Shown piece by piece: positions 8,383 through 17,337 of a stretch of 64,000 nucleotides of DNA. This stretch comes from JAHDDW01 sp964648795 (GTDB lineage Bacteria > Actinomycetota > Acidimicrobiia > Acidimicrobiales > SZUA-35), in contig CAZYMB010000001.1 of NCBI GenBank assembly GCA_964648795.1, positions 1-64,000 of the forward strand. Reading direction: 5' to 3'. The position numbers and the translations under genes were made by a program. Position 1 is the stretch's first letter. Each line of letters opens with the position of its first letter. The notes beneath the pieces were generated by a model. It ran no database searches. It had not been told where the DNA came from and saw only the letters and a list, made by a program, of their open reading frames with translations.

Positions 8383-9594
8383 TTAGCCGACTGGTATGAA
8401 CTCAGTTCGACGGTTCGCTTCTTTGTCTTCATCAGTCACTTCTGGGTCAACCAAAAGCTCAGATTCACCACGACCTTCGGCTGTCAGACGTGCCTCATCG
8501 ATACCATTTTCGATTAGGTAGGTTCTCACTGCTTCTGCACGGCTTTGGCTTAGCGCCTGATTGCCTGCATCGTCACCGTCAGTGTCAGTGTGACCAACAA
8601 TGTTCACGATGACATCTGCATCTTCAGTCAAGCAGTCTCGAACAAGAGCAACTTCGGCAAGACCCTCAGTACTGATAACTGCAGAACCAGAATCAAATGT
8701 GATTCTGCCTCGCTCACACTCGATCTGCTCAACTGCTATTGGTGAAGCATCAGCGTCGTCTCCGACCACGATGTTGTTTCGAATACCAGCTAAGTTTTCC
8801 ACGTCTGTTACTGCTGCTTCAGCGGCATCGCTGTCAGCTTGTTCTGCAACGTTGCCTGTCAATGTAACGTAGCCGTCGTCTCCAACAACTCCGGTAACAC
8901 CTTCAACACCAGAGTCAGTTAGTGCCGAGTCAACGTCGGCTTGTAGACCGTCTAGATCAAGGTCGGCTGATGATTCATCAGTTTCAGCTGGTTCTTCGTC
9001 TACAACTTCAGCCGTTGTGTCGTCTGTAGCTTCGACTCCGTCTTCGTCGTCATCGCTAAGTTGGGTTATTAGCCACCATAGGATGAATCCGATTAGCAGT
9101 ATTGCCACTAGTAGACCTAGCCATCCAAGGCCACCGCTCTTTTTGTCGCCGTTGAGCCCAACATTGTCACCAACTGCGCCGGCGGCACCGGTGAGTTTGT
9201 CTTTTCCTGCACCAGCAGCTCCCGCTACTCCTGCAGCGGCGCCTGTTGCGGCTCCACTAACTCCAGCGGCAGCGCCAGCTAGCTTGTCTTTACCTGCGCT
9301 AGCGGCTCCGGTTACCCCTGCGGCAGCTCCGGCAAGTTTGTCCTTGCCTGCTCCGGCGACTCCATCTATTCCAGCAGCGGCACCGGTCATTTTATCCTTG
9401 CCTGCGTTAGCGGCTCCGGTTAGCTTGTCGGCACCACCAGTTAGGTGATCTTTTCCTGAACCAGCTGCATCGGATAGTTTGTCTTTTCCAGACCCGAATG
9501 CATCGTTCAGTTTATCTTTTCCTGCGTTAGCGGCTCCGGTTAGTTTGTCCTTACCGGCAGCGGCGCCATTCGCTAGTTCATCTTCAGCAGACAT
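8383..9594 (-). CDS. Membrane protein with 11-residue GKDKL repeats, BON-like and OmpA domains
   Basis: From ATG 9594 (MSAEDEL...) the protein has 403 residues. Residues 10-140 carry GKDKL or close variants at 14, 25, 36, 47, 65, 83, 101 and 130; the first four are spaced by exactly 11 residues. Residues 157-177 form a membrane helix preceded by KK and followed by an acidic stretch, so the repeats are predicted cytoplasmic. Residues ~212-278 resemble a BON domain (DVDSALTDSGVEGVTG... GYVTLTGNV). Residues ~295-403 are an OmpA peptidoglycan-binding domain (GHTDTDG, NQALSQSRAEAV, ANRRTEF). Mycobacterial ArfA also combines BON and OmpA. Upstream in-frame codons to 9666 lack family support. Confidence 0.8.
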   Translation of the reverse strand: MSAEDELANGAAAGKDKLTGAANAGKDKLNDAFGSGKDKLSDAAGSGKDHLTGGADKLTGAANAGKDKMTGAAAGIDGVAGAGKDKLAGAAAGVTGAASAGKDKLAGAAAGVSGAATGAAAGVAGAAGAGKDKLTGAAGAVGDNVGLNGDKKSGGLGWLGLLVAILLIGFILWWLITQLSDDDEDGVEATDDTTAEVVDEEPAETDESSADLDLDGLQADVDSALTDSGVEGVTGVVGDDGYVTLTGNVAEQADSDAAEAAVTDVENLAGIRNNIVVGDDADASPIAVEQIECERGRITFDSGSAVISTEGLAEVALVRDCLTEDADVIVNIVGHTDTDGDDAGNQALSQSRAEAVRTYLIENGIDEARLTAEGRGESELLVDPEVTDEDKEANRRTEFIPVG

Positions 9595-9989
9595 AATAAT
9601 TCTTTCTTGTTGGTTTCCTGGCAGTGTGCAAGTGCACGCCGAAAAGGAATGTCCCTCACGGCGCAAAGATTAACCCACTTTGGACGATGATTCGGGGGTT
9701 ATCTGTTACTAAACCCAAAAAGTAGCTGAAACAGAGGGACTCGGCGAGGAGACTTGGCGTAAATTCTTAAGACTCGAGCAGAGAGGAAGGAATTCAAGCA
9801 TCCATGGTGGGCGATGGTGTTTGTGGCTTTGCTGTAACGATCTTCTAACAAACCCCAGGTTGGCTGGGACATTGCTTTGCTTTGGCGTTTTAGTCCCGCT
9901 AATAAAACGCTAATAGGAAATTCAAAACCGGTCCTGGTTTTTGTCTGTTTCTCTTCTATGTGTATTAGCTGGGGGCTGTGTTTTAAAAG
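9595..9989. other. 395-bp intergenic region without a recognised gene
   Basis: No convincing frame on either strand. The only clear structure is a short hairpin, AAAACC (9924-9929) with GGTTTT (9936-9941), flanked by T runs, which could end transcription of the adjacent minus-strand tRNA. The sequence GCTAATA occurs twice near 9898-9916. No riboswitch, SRP RNA, RNase P or tmRNA signature was seen. Confidence 0.4.
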
Positions 9990-10076
9990 CGGAGAGGGAG
10001 GGATTTGAACCCTCGGACCCCTTGCGAGGTCACTTCCTTAGCAGGGAAGCACAATCGGCCGCTCTGTCACCTCTCC
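9990..10076 (-). tRNA. tRNA-Ser (GCT anticodon)
   Basis: This is an 87-nt class II tRNA. The acceptor stem pairs GGAGAGG with CCTCTCC and leaves discriminator G. The anticodon stem CTTCC/GGAAG holds loop CTGCTAA with anticodon GCT. A long variable arm (ACCTCGCAAGGGGT) and a T arm GAGGG-TTCAAAT-CCCTC follow. CCA is not encoded. It reads AGC/AGU codons. Confidence 0.95.
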
Positions 10077-10171
10077 AGGGCCACAAGTGTACCCAGGGAG
10101 CGCTGCATCAACACTTAATTTCTATCTCAATCTGAAACTCTGAGGCTTCTATGGCTGGAGCAAGGCATTAC

Positions 10172-10663
10172 CTATATATCTAGTGTTCGTATGTATTCGA
10201 TGGCTTTGTCAACATCGAGATGAAAGCCATTAAATACCACGGTGTTGGTTTGGTCTATGAAAATGAACCACGGGGTGCCACCAGTGCGATAGTTGTACAT
10301 AATGCTTGATCTGTTACCTGTTTGTTCAGAACCAACATCGTGACCGAAAGGTATCTTGAGCCCATATTGTTGTTGGGTCTCTAACAGCTTGTCTTTAGTG
10401 TTCGCCTCGAAGCCTTCAAAAACTGTTTGCACAGCATAGAAATCTATCTTCTCGTTGTCAGCTAAAGAGTCAACCATCTTTTGTAGAGCGGGTAAACCGC
10501 GTGAATGACAGCCCGGGCACCACGACTGAAAACCATAGATAACTTTAAAGTGGTCGGGGTTGTCACCCAGCTGCACGGCAGCCATATCGTTTCCGCTTGC
10601 GTCTATCCACTCAATAGCTGGGCTTAGCTCTGGGGCCGTTGCACCCTCGATCCCATATTCCAT
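10172..10663 (-). CDS. Thioredoxin-like protein (TlpA/ResA-type fold, CPGC)
   Basis: The protein has 163 residues and a thioredoxin fold with active-site motif FQSWCPGCHSRGLPAL. A later GTPWFIFID segment holds the cis-Pro loop (GGTPWF). No signal peptide or membrane segment is seen, unlike typical TlpA/ResA, so a cytoplasmic redoxin or peroxiredoxin-like role is possible. WCPGC differs from the thioredoxin WCGPC and is found in thiol-disulfide proteins of mixed function. The neighbours, a tRNA-Ser and a divergently transcribed selO, do not settle the partner, although SelO-family enzymes are linked to redox stress. Confidence 0.7.
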   Translation of the reverse strand: MEYGIEGATAPELSPAIEWIDASGNDMAAVQLGDNPDHFKVIYGFQSWCPGCHSRGLPALQKMVDSLADNEKIDFYAVQTVFEGFEANTKDKLLETQQQYGLKIPFGHDVGSEQTGNRSSIMYNYRTGGTPWFIFIDQTNTVVFNGFHLDVDKAIEYIRTLDI

Positions 10664-10770
10664 TGGTATCCCATTTCTTCGCTATATATAACGATGCCGA
10701 CTGCTGGATTGATCATAAGTGTAGTGCTGGTCTATAACGTTTGTAAAATTTCGTTTACTGGAGACGGCAG

Positions 10771-12339
10771 ATGAAATTTGATGTTAGAAACACCTTCACC
10801 GATGAGCTAGCTGCTGATCCTGATCTAGAAAACATTCCACGACAGGTTTATGCGTCTGCATACTCTTTTGTTGAGCCTACAAAACCTTTGAAACCACAAA
10901 TAGTGCACGTATGTGACGAAGTGGCCGAACTACTAGGTCTCAGCCAAACAGATTTAGAAACCGACGACTTCCGAGAAGTGTTTTCTGGTGCGAAACAGAT
11001 CCCGGGTTCTCGATCATACGCAATGTGTTATGGCGGCCACCAATTCGGTTCATGGGCTGGACAACTCGGCGATGGCAGAGCAATAACTATTGCGCAGGTA
11101 AACAGCTCTGACAGCAATTGGACATTACAGCTCAAAGGTTCTGGACGTACACCGTATTCCCGTGGAGCCGATGGCCTAGCCGTTCTTAGGTCATCAATAA
11201 GAGAGCACCTATGTAGCGAAGCTATGTTTCATCTCGGTGTGCCAACCACACGCTCTCTGTCTTTAGCCTTGTCAGGAGACCGTGTACTTCGTGACATTAT
11301 GTATGACGGAAACTCGGCGCTAGAAAAAGGCTCAATTGTTTGCAGAGTCGCACAAAGCTTCATTCGATTCGGAAACTTTCAAATACATGCAGCCAGAGAC
11401 GAAAAAGAATCGCTGAAACAACTATTGGACTACACAATTTCTCAGCACTTCGCCGAACTTAAAGACTCTGACCAACCCTACATAGAGTTCTTCAGTCGTG
11501 TCAGTGATTTAACGCTCGACATGATTATTCACTGGCAAAGAGTTGGCTTCGTCCACGGTGTAATGAACACCGACAACATGTCGATCCTCGGCCTAACCAT
11601 AGATTACGGCCCCTACGGCTGGTTAGAAGGCTACGACCCGGACTGGACCCCAAACACAACAGACAAACAACATCGCAGATATCGATTTGGTAATCAACCA
11701 CAAATAGCACTGTGGAATCTAATGCAACTAGCCAACGCACTAATTACCTTAGGCGGAGAGCCCAAACCATTTGAAGGAATCCTCAATCGCTTCCGTGACA
11801 ATTTTGAGCAACGCTACGTAGAGATGATGCTCGGCAAGCTAGGACTAACAAGTTCACAGGCAGGCGATGAACAACTAGTAGGAGAACTAGAACAAGCCTT
11901 GGTTCTTACCGAAACTGACATGACAATATTCTTTCGTGCTTTAGCGGAGTTCGACTCCAGCAGCCCTGACCAAGAGGGGTCAAGTCTCTCGATTTTGAAA
12001 CAAGCCATGTATGTACCAGAAGAACTAGCGGGCGAAGTTCTAGGCGGGTGGCAAAGCTGGTTTAAGAAATACGCTGACCGTCTAGAACTTCAAGATACTT
12101 CTGTTAGTGATCGCAAAGAACAGATGAACCTTGTTAATCCAAAGTATGTGTTGAGAAATTACATGGCTCAACTAGCTATCGACGCAGCAGACGAAGGTAA
12201 CTACAAAGTAATCGAAGAGCTACACCAACTATTGAAAAACCCATATTCTGAGCAGCCAGAAAATTCTAAGTGGTTCGCCAAGCGGCCTGAATGGGCCAGA
12301 ACAAGAGTTGGCTGCTCAATGCTTTCATGTAGTTCTTAG
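10771..12339 (+). CDS. selO: SelO-family protein adenylyltransferase (YdiU/UPF0061), Cys form
   Basis: SelO is a pseudokinase-fold enzyme that transfers AMP to protein hydroxyl side chains. At 522 residues it has near-usual length. Recognisable segments include YAMCYGGHQFGSWAGQLGDGRA, LQLKGSGRTPYSRGADG, FVHGVMNTDNMSILG with the metal-binding Asn/Asp region, and DYGPYGWLE. The protein ends SMLSCSS: the third-from-last Cys (residue 520) stands where vertebrate SELENOO has selenocysteine. The start ATG has GGAG about 7 nt upstream. It is divergent from the CPGC redox protein, which is suggestive because SelO AMPylation is tied to glutathionylation. Confidence 0.93.
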   Translation: MKFDVRNTFTDELAADPDLENIPRQVYASAYSFVEPTKPLKPQIVHVCDEVAELLGLSQTDLETDDFREVFSGAKQIPGSRSYAMCYGGHQFGSWAGQLGDGRAITIAQVNSSDSNWTLQLKGSGRTPYSRGADGLAVLRSSIREHLCSEAMFHLGVPTTRSLSLALSGDRVLRDIMYDGNSALEKGSIVCRVAQSFIRFGNFQIHAARDEKESLKQLLDYTISQHFAELKDSDQPYIEFFSRVSDLTLDMIIHWQRVGFVHGVMNTDNMSILGLTIDYGPYGWLEGYDPDWTPNTTDKQHRRYRFGNQPQIALWNLMQLANALITLGGEPKPFEGILNRFRDNFEQRYVEMMLGKLGLTSSQAGDEQLVGELEQALVLTETDMTIFFRALAEFDSSSPDQEGSSLSILKQAMYVPEELAGEVLGGWQSWFKKYADRLELQDTSVSDRKEQMNLVNPKYVLRNYMAQLAIDAADEGNYKVIEELHQLLKNPYSEQPENSKWFAKRPEWARTRVGCSMLSCSS

Positions 12340-12427
12340 CTCCACTTATATAGATGTGTAGTTAGTCGGTAGACAGACTTTGACGCCAGACAGAGGTTTT
12401 GGCTACTAACCGAGTTGAATTAGCTGC

Positions 12428-13594
12428 ATGGATAAAGCCACATCATATGAACTAGACCCCTCTGTAGTCCCAGAACTATCTGTAATTTCGACTGAATATG
12501 ATTCGGTTGATTATTCAGTAACACCAGCCGGCAGGGCGGTAGATCAGATAGCTAGCGGAATAGACGAGACACTATTTCCGCCTTCGGTCATCGATATAAA
12601 CCAAATTATGAGTGGTGGCGTCCCAATAGATGGCATACCGCCAATCGACAGCCCACAATACTTAAAGCCAGCAGAGGCAACCTATATCGAAAGTAATGAA
12701 CCAGTAGTTTCGATCGAAGTAAATGGAGATGCTCGAGCATTCCCAATCAAAGTTCTGATGTCTCATGAGATTGTAAACACAGAAATCGGAGGCATCCCAG
12801 TTACAGTCACTTACTGTCCGTTGTGTAACTCGGCGTTAGCCTACGACCGCCGTGTCGGTGACAGAGTTTTAGACTTTGGTGTCTCGGGAACCCTGTACAA
12901 CTCAGCACTAATTATGTATGACAGGCCAACGGGTTCTCTGTGGGGGCATTTCACAGGTGAAGGTTTTGTTGGCCACTACGCAGGGTTGCAACTATCGCTG
13001 ATCCCTACTCAGACACTTTCATTCGGAGAATTTACCGCCGCCATGGGTGACGCAATGGTATTGAGTAACGAAAGCGAACACGGGATACGTGCCTACAGTC
13101 GGAATCCGTACATTGGAGAGGACTCCTCACCCGGCACTAGCGGCATGCTGTTTAGGGGAACCGTTGACGAGAGGCTGCCAAGAAAAGAACGTGTTGTTGG
13201 CATCTTCGACTACGGCGGTTCAGCTATCGCAATCCCTTTCGAAGTTCTTAACGAACGACGAGTAGTTGTTTTGGATAAAGACTCTAAAAACGGATTAGTT
13301 GTTTTCTATATAGATGGCTTGTCATCGCCGCTAGACACTTCGAACATCTCACAGGGAAGAGACGTCGGTCAAACCGGTGTCTTTAAGCCGGCGGCAAATG
13401 GTCAGGAATTGACCTTTAAAAATCAGCCAGACGGTGAAACATTTACCGATGATCAGACAGGCTCGACTTGGAACATTCTAGGTCGAGCAATTGATGGCGA
13501 GTTAGACGGGGCAGTTCTAGAACCAGTACCTCACCTTGATGCTTTCTGGTTTGCTTGGGCCGCCTATAGACCCGACACCAAAATTTATTCATAG
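12428..13594 (+). CDS. DUF3179 domain protein
   Basis: The protein has 388 residues. The DUF3179 core is clear: VSIEVNGDARAFPIKVLMSHEIVNTEIGG..., VTYCPLCNSALAYDR, LDFGVSGTLYNSALIMYDR, SLWGHFTGEG, and near the C-terminus a DQTGSTWNILGRAIDG segment. Conserved Cys residues lie in CPLC. The family has no established biochemical function. Most relatives start with a signal peptide or lipoprotein signal; here the N-terminal ~50 residues are hydrophilic, so this copy appears cytoplasmic unless the start is wrong. No better upstream start was found. It follows selO by 88 bp in the same direction. Confidence 0.82.
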   Translation: MDKATSYELDPSVVPELSVISTEYDSVDYSVTPAGRAVDQIASGIDETLFPPSVIDINQIMSGGVPIDGIPPIDSPQYLKPAEATYIESNEPVVSIEVNGDARAFPIKVLMSHEIVNTEIGGIPVTVTYCPLCNSALAYDRRVGDRVLDFGVSGTLYNSALIMYDRPTGSLWGHFTGEGFVGHYAGLQLSLIPTQTLSFGEFTAAMGDAMVLSNESEHGIRAYSRNPYIGEDSSPGTSGMLFRGTVDERLPRKERVVGIFDYGGSAIAIPFEVLNERRVVVLDKDSKNGLVVFYIDGLSSPLDTSNISQGRDVGQTGVFKPAANGQELTFKNQPDGETFTDDQTGSTWNILGRAIDGELDGAVLEPVPHLDAFWFAWAAYRPDTKIYS

Positions 13595-13672
13595 CTATAC
13601 AAGTGTTGCCTGGTCTATACCTAGAGATACAGTGCTAATAACGAGATAACACACAGTGAGGCAAAAAGATCT

Positions 13673-13945
13673 ATGGAAGCAAAAGAATTAGCAGAACTAT
13701 TAATGCAGACAGGTCACCATCACCACGAGGCCTACAAGGTTTCCGATGGAGCTGACCCAGACTGGGCGCTTTGGTATGCAGGCTATTTACAAAGCAAGAT
13801 CTGGGACAAGCTAGGAGCCGTGCCTAGTCGTAGCCAACTTGTTTATCTTCTACTGTCAGCAGAACAACACCACCTAAATACAGCAAAAGATAAAGAGTGG
13901 CCACCCGTTTATGCTGAGTACATCTTAGAAAGATTAGGATCCTAA
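13673..13945 (+). CDS. Small conserved-looking hypothetical protein
   Basis: The protein has 90 residues and is soluble. Aromatic- and Asp-rich core GADPDWALWYAGYLQSKIWDKLG is followed by an amphipathic region (QLVYLLLSAEQHH) and a final WPPVYAEYILERL. A run of four His sits at residues 15-18. I have seen similar W/Y patterns (DWALWYAGYL) in uncharacterised actinobacterial proteins but cannot name the family. It follows the DUF3179 gene by 78 bp in the same direction and may share its transcript. A 12-bp palindrome TTAGGATCCTAA overlaps the stop codon. Confidence 0.6.
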   Translation: MEAKELAELLMQTGHHHHEAYKVSDGADPDWALWYAGYLQSKIWDKLGAVPSRSQLVYLLLSAEQHHLNTAKDKEWPPVYAEYILERLGS

Positions 13946-13966
13946 GCTATACCCAGCTAAATCAAG

Positions 13967-15085
13967 TTATGACAATGGCAGCATTGACGCATGGTTGTGC
14001 GCAAAGGACAGGTACCCGACTTGGCGTCCGCCCCTGTCATAAACAACAACGTGTCGCTTTCCAGCATCTCGTGATCGTGTAAGAACCTCGCTCATCTCTT
14101 CATTCACGTTGGCGCTAATAAAGCTGTCCCAGTTGACTTCAATTTCTGAGACCAGAGTACTGGCCCGGTCAAATACTGGAGTATCTGCGACCGATGCTGA
14201 AGAAACAACTCCGGTAACACCGTGCGGTCCCCAAACTGGGTAAGCAACAGGCCGCTCAAAGTTATTGCTCATAGCTTCTAGTCCAGCAACAGTAATGCCA
14301 CTACTAATAGGTGAAGACATAGGCTGCATAGCCATTGATACGCCTGTATTAGTGAAAGTGTTTAGAGTCTCCGCACGTTGCCGTTCGGCGCCAGCTGCAG
14401 AAAGTAAGAAGAAGCCAAGTATTGCGAGAATGAACGTACCGCCACCGTTTAAGATGCCGATTACTCCAACCGCTAGCAGTACCACGCCGAATAGTTGTCC
14501 AGCTTTGGCTGCAGTAGCCCTCGACTTGTGACGGTTCATGTTTCTCTTCCACAAAGCAGCTGCCAGAACCCGTCCACCATCAAGTGGTGCAGCCGGTATC
14601 AGGTTAAATACTGCCAGAACTCCGTTAGTGAACGCAAGGTATCCGAGCGTGAACGAGAGAAGTCCGCCGCCAAAGACGGTTGCTACTACGAAAGAGGCCA
14701 CACCGAACGCTAAGGCGAGAGCAACACTTACCGCAGGGCCAGCGATCGCAATTCTAAACTCGACACCTGGCTCATCGGCTTCTTTTTCAAGTTCGGCGAC
14801 TCCACCAAGTAGCCAGAGAGTTATTGCTCTGACGTTGATGCCATTTCTTTGAGCCACGATGCTGTGGCCCAATTCGTGGGCAAGAATAGAACCGAAGAAC
14901 GCTACGATCGCACCGGAAGCGAATAACCAGTAGGCACTAGTTGGCGCCCCAGCAACAGAAGCAGGAAGAATCCCAGTAGCGAGGGTAAATATGTAAAAGG
15001 CCGCAACAAACAGTAGGCCCCAGTTGATTCCAACAGGGATACCGGAGATTGAGCCAAGACGAATTGATTGACGCATTTTAATCAC
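13967..15085 (-). CDS. Site-2-type membrane zinc protease (M50) with C-terminal CBS-like region
   Basis: The protein has 372 residues. About five to six membrane segments cover residues ~20-240. The zinc motif HELGH lies at residues 70-74 in the second or third segment. NLIPAAPLDGGRV around 161-172 supplies the third ligand, D169. This is the SpoIVFB/Rip3-like arrangement with conserved NxxPxxPLDGG. Residues ~245-372 resemble paired CBS modules (VSSASVADTPVF..., GKRHVVVYDRGGRQVGYLSF). Such proteases cut transmembrane anti-sigma factors or signal proteins. The start is GTG 15085 or ATG 15076; the substrate is not apparent. Confidence 0.88.
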   Translation of the reverse strand: MIKMRQSIRLGSISGIPVGINWGLLFVAAFYIFTLATGILPASVAGAPTSAYWLFASGAIVAFFGSILAHELGHSIVAQRNGINVRAITLWLLGGVAELEKEADEPGVEFRIAIAGPAVSVALALAFGVASFVVATVFGGGLLSFTLGYLAFTNGVLAVFNLIPAAPLDGGRVLAAALWKRNMNRHKSRATAAKAGQLFGVVLLAVGVIGILNGGGTFILAILGFFLLSAAGAERQRAETLNTFTNTGVSMAMQPMSSPISSGITVAGLEAMSNNFERPVAYPVWGPHGVTGVVSSASVADTPVFDRASTLVSEIEVNWDSFISANVNEEMSEVLTRSRDAGKRHVVVYDRGGRQVGYLSFAHNHASMLPLS

Positions 15086-15247
15086 ATCCCTTAAATGTAG
15101 ATTTATCTATGTTGCACTATATAACTGTTCAATCGGCCCCTCTGTTCCATCAACAAAGCCTATGGGTACGATTCTGGCAACAATAGCTAATGGGCACAAG
15201 TATGGGGCGAGGTAGGCAGCGCCATATTGCTTGATACTCTTAACTAT

Positions 15248-16318
15248 ATGGTCACAGTCGCGGTGGTTGGAGTCGGGCCGATTTCTGAGCAACACTTAGA
15301 ATTTCTGGCGCACAGCAACCAAGCAGAAAACGGAATAAAGCTAGTAGGGGTCTGCGATTTAGTGCCGGCCTCAGTCAACTATGCATCCAGTAAGTATGGG
15401 TGCGAAGGCTTTAGTTCACTCGATGATTTGTTGTCTACAACTTCACCCGATGTAGTTCACATTCTGACTCCGCCAAACACACACGTGATGTTGGCAAAAC
15501 AGTGTCTTGAAGCCGGTTCAAACGTGTTCTGTGAAAAACCGATCGCGCCAGACGCTACCCAAGCACAAGAACTTCTAGATCTAGCAAAAGAGAAGAATCT
15601 GTTTATAACTGAGAGCCACAACTATCGATTTAACGAAGAGGTAATTGAGCTAATTGATCTGGCATCTAGTGGAGAACTTGGACAGATCTGTGAAGTAGAA
15701 GTTCGAATGGCTTTGGATATGTCCGAATCTAAGTTCGCAGACCAAAATCTGCCGAACCCGATTCACAAGATGCCGGCTGGGGCAATTCACGACTTCATTA
15801 CACACCTGACTTACCTGGCAACTTCTTTAGCTCCCGAATCTAGGTTCAAAGTCATTGATGCCAACTGGCGTAACGTTGGGCAGATTCCGGGTTTTGAATA
15901 TGACAATATTTCTGTCGAGCTGTTCTGTGAGGCAACAAACACCATTGGGCGAATACGGTTTGACGCTCGAACATTCCCGGACGAGTTCACTGTGACAGTT
16001 AGAGGCTCGCAAGCAGCTGCATCAAATAACATCTTTAGCCCAGGAATTACCCTGACTAAGCCTCGTATAGGCAAACAGCTGTCACCTCTGATGAATGGGA
16101 TCGTCGGTGGCATTAGTGGAGTTTCATCCAATACCAAAGACCTTATTAACAAGGTAAGAAAAAAGACTCCTTACCACGGACTAGCAAACATGTTATCTGA
16201 AACTTATGCCGCTATCCAATCAGGAGCAGCTCTTCCGGTGAGTCCAAGCGACATTACTGAAACTGCAGAGCTTGTCGATCAGATGGTCGCTCAGCAAGAC
16301 AAGAGGAGTAAAAGCTGA
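15248..16318 (+). CDS. Gfo/Idh/MocA-family NAD(P)-dependent sugar dehydrogenase
   Basis: From ATG 15248 the protein has 356 residues. An N-terminal Rossmann region (VAVVGVGPISEQHLEFL), then VVHILTPPNTHVMLAKQCLEAGSNVFCEKPIA with the family's EKP motif, and a C-terminal beta-sheet domain are present. NYRFNEEV and HDFITHLTYL lie around the active site. An upstream ATG at 15227 would add only seven residues. Its stop shares one base with the next gene's start (TGATG), so it heads a tightly packed sugar-modification operon. The sugar-nucleotide substrate is unknown. Confidence 0.85.
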   Translation: MVTVAVVGVGPISEQHLEFLAHSNQAENGIKLVGVCDLVPASVNYASSKYGCEGFSSLDDLLSTTSPDVVHILTPPNTHVMLAKQCLEAGSNVFCEKPIAPDATQAQELLDLAKEKNLFITESHNYRFNEEVIELIDLASSGELGQICEVEVRMALDMSESKFADQNLPNPIHKMPAGAIHDFITHLTYLATSLAPESRFKVIDANWRNVGQIPGFEYDNISVELFCEATNTIGRIRFDARTFPDEFTVTVRGSQAAASNNIFSPGITLTKPRIGKQLSPLMNGIVGGISGVSSNTKDLINKVRKKTPYHGLANMLSETYAAIQSGAALPVSPSDITETAELVDQMVAQQDKRSKS

Positions 16319-17337
16319 TGACTCGAGTCTTGATTACGGGAGCAACTGGGTTTCTAGGAACAGCGGTAGTAGAAAAAGCCCGTAGCCAGTTTGAAGTGAC
16401 TGCTTTGGTGCGGCCGGCTTCGAAAGCTAAGTTCGGAGATGATGTAAAGATTCTTCGGTCAGACTTGCGCAAACCAACAGACTTAGCCGAACAGCTTAAA
16501 GGTACAGACACCGTGATTCATCTGGCTGCTGCAAAGTCTGGTGACTTTTACGATCAATTTGCAGGCACTGTAGTTAGCACTGAAAATTTGTTGTCCGAAA
16601 TGACCAAAGCTGGGGTCAAAAATTTGGTCGGCATCAGTAGCTTCAGCGTGTACAGCTATGACGGCCGCCGAGGTCAACTCCTAGATGAGGACACGCCACG
16701 ACTATCGAACCAAAAGAGTCGAGATGACTACGCAAACACCAAACTGATGCAAGAAGACTTGTTCTTAGATTTCAGTACAAACAACAATGTGGTAATTATT
16801 CGCCCTGGCATGATCTTCGGAGCAGGCGAACTATGGCATGCCCTGCTCGGTTCGCCAATGGGTCCAGTCTTCTTGCGAATAGGCCGCTCTGGTACTTTGC
16901 CAATGACTTATGTAGAAAACGTTGCTGATGCAATAGTTGCAGCTGTAGTTAACTGTGAATCTGCTGCTGGGGAAGTCATCAATATTGTGGATGACAATTT
17001 GCCAACTCAAAATGAGTACGCAAAAATGGTGGCCGAACATATTGAAGTTCCAAAGAACTACACGATTCCTTGGAGTCTGTGGCGTGGAATGTCTTCCGGT
17101 CTTGGGCTAGTTAGTAAGATTGCATTCAAAGGCAACGCAAAGTTTCCGGGTATTTTCGAAGGCCCTAAGTTAGATGCACGGTTTAAGCCCTTCACCTACA
17201 GCAACGAGAAAGCCAAGAAACTACTCGACTGGACTCCCAAGCTTTCTATTGCTGAAGCTATTGCTAAGAGTGCTGAGATCGAGGTTGCGAGTGAACTCAA
17301 AACGTCGGTCGATGAAGATGCGGAAGCCACATCATGA
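16318..17337 (+). CDS. NAD-dependent epimerase/dehydratase (extended SDR)
   Basis: The protein has 339 residues. It starts with the NAD motif GATGFLG, has DTVIHLAA at the end of the fourth strand, and an SxSSFSVY... DDYANTKLMQE arrangement supplying the Ser-Tyr-x-x-x-Lys catalytic residues, with Y in DDYANTK. PGMIFGAGE and TYVENVADAIVAAV follow, as in extended SDR sugar epimerases. It overlaps the dehydrogenase by 1 nt and the following glycosyltransferase by 4 nt (ATGA), so all three are translated from one message. Likely role is making or altering a nucleotide sugar or a lipid-linked glycan. Confidence 0.85.
   Translation: MTRVLITGATGFLGTAVVEKARSQFEVTALVRPASKAKFGDDVKILRSDLRKPTDLAEQLKGTDTVIHLAAAKSGDFYDQFAGTVVSTENLLSEMTKAGVKNLVGISSFSVYSYDGRRGQLLDEDTPRLSNQKSRDDYANTKLMQEDLFLDFSTNNNVVIIRPGMIFGAGELWHALLGSPMGPVFLRIGRSGTLPMTYVENVADAIVAAVVNCESAAGEVINIVDDNLPTQNEYAKMVAEHIEVPKNYTIPWSLWRGMSSGLGLVSKIAFKGNAKFPGIFEGPKLDARFKPFTYSNEKAKKLLDWTPKLSIAEAIAKSAEIEVASELKTSVDEDAEATS

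Noticed and set aside
9017..9448. 143-codon plus-strand frame, Pro/Ala/Ser-rich
   Set aside because: It is antisense to the GKDKL/Ala/Gly repeat region of the OmpA gene; the reverse strand of such codons gives long stop-free Pro/Ser frames.
9941..10135. Plus-strand ORF across tRNA-Ser(GCT)
   Set aside because: It contains the typical antisense-tRNA nonsense peptide (EREGFEPSDP) and has no independent support.
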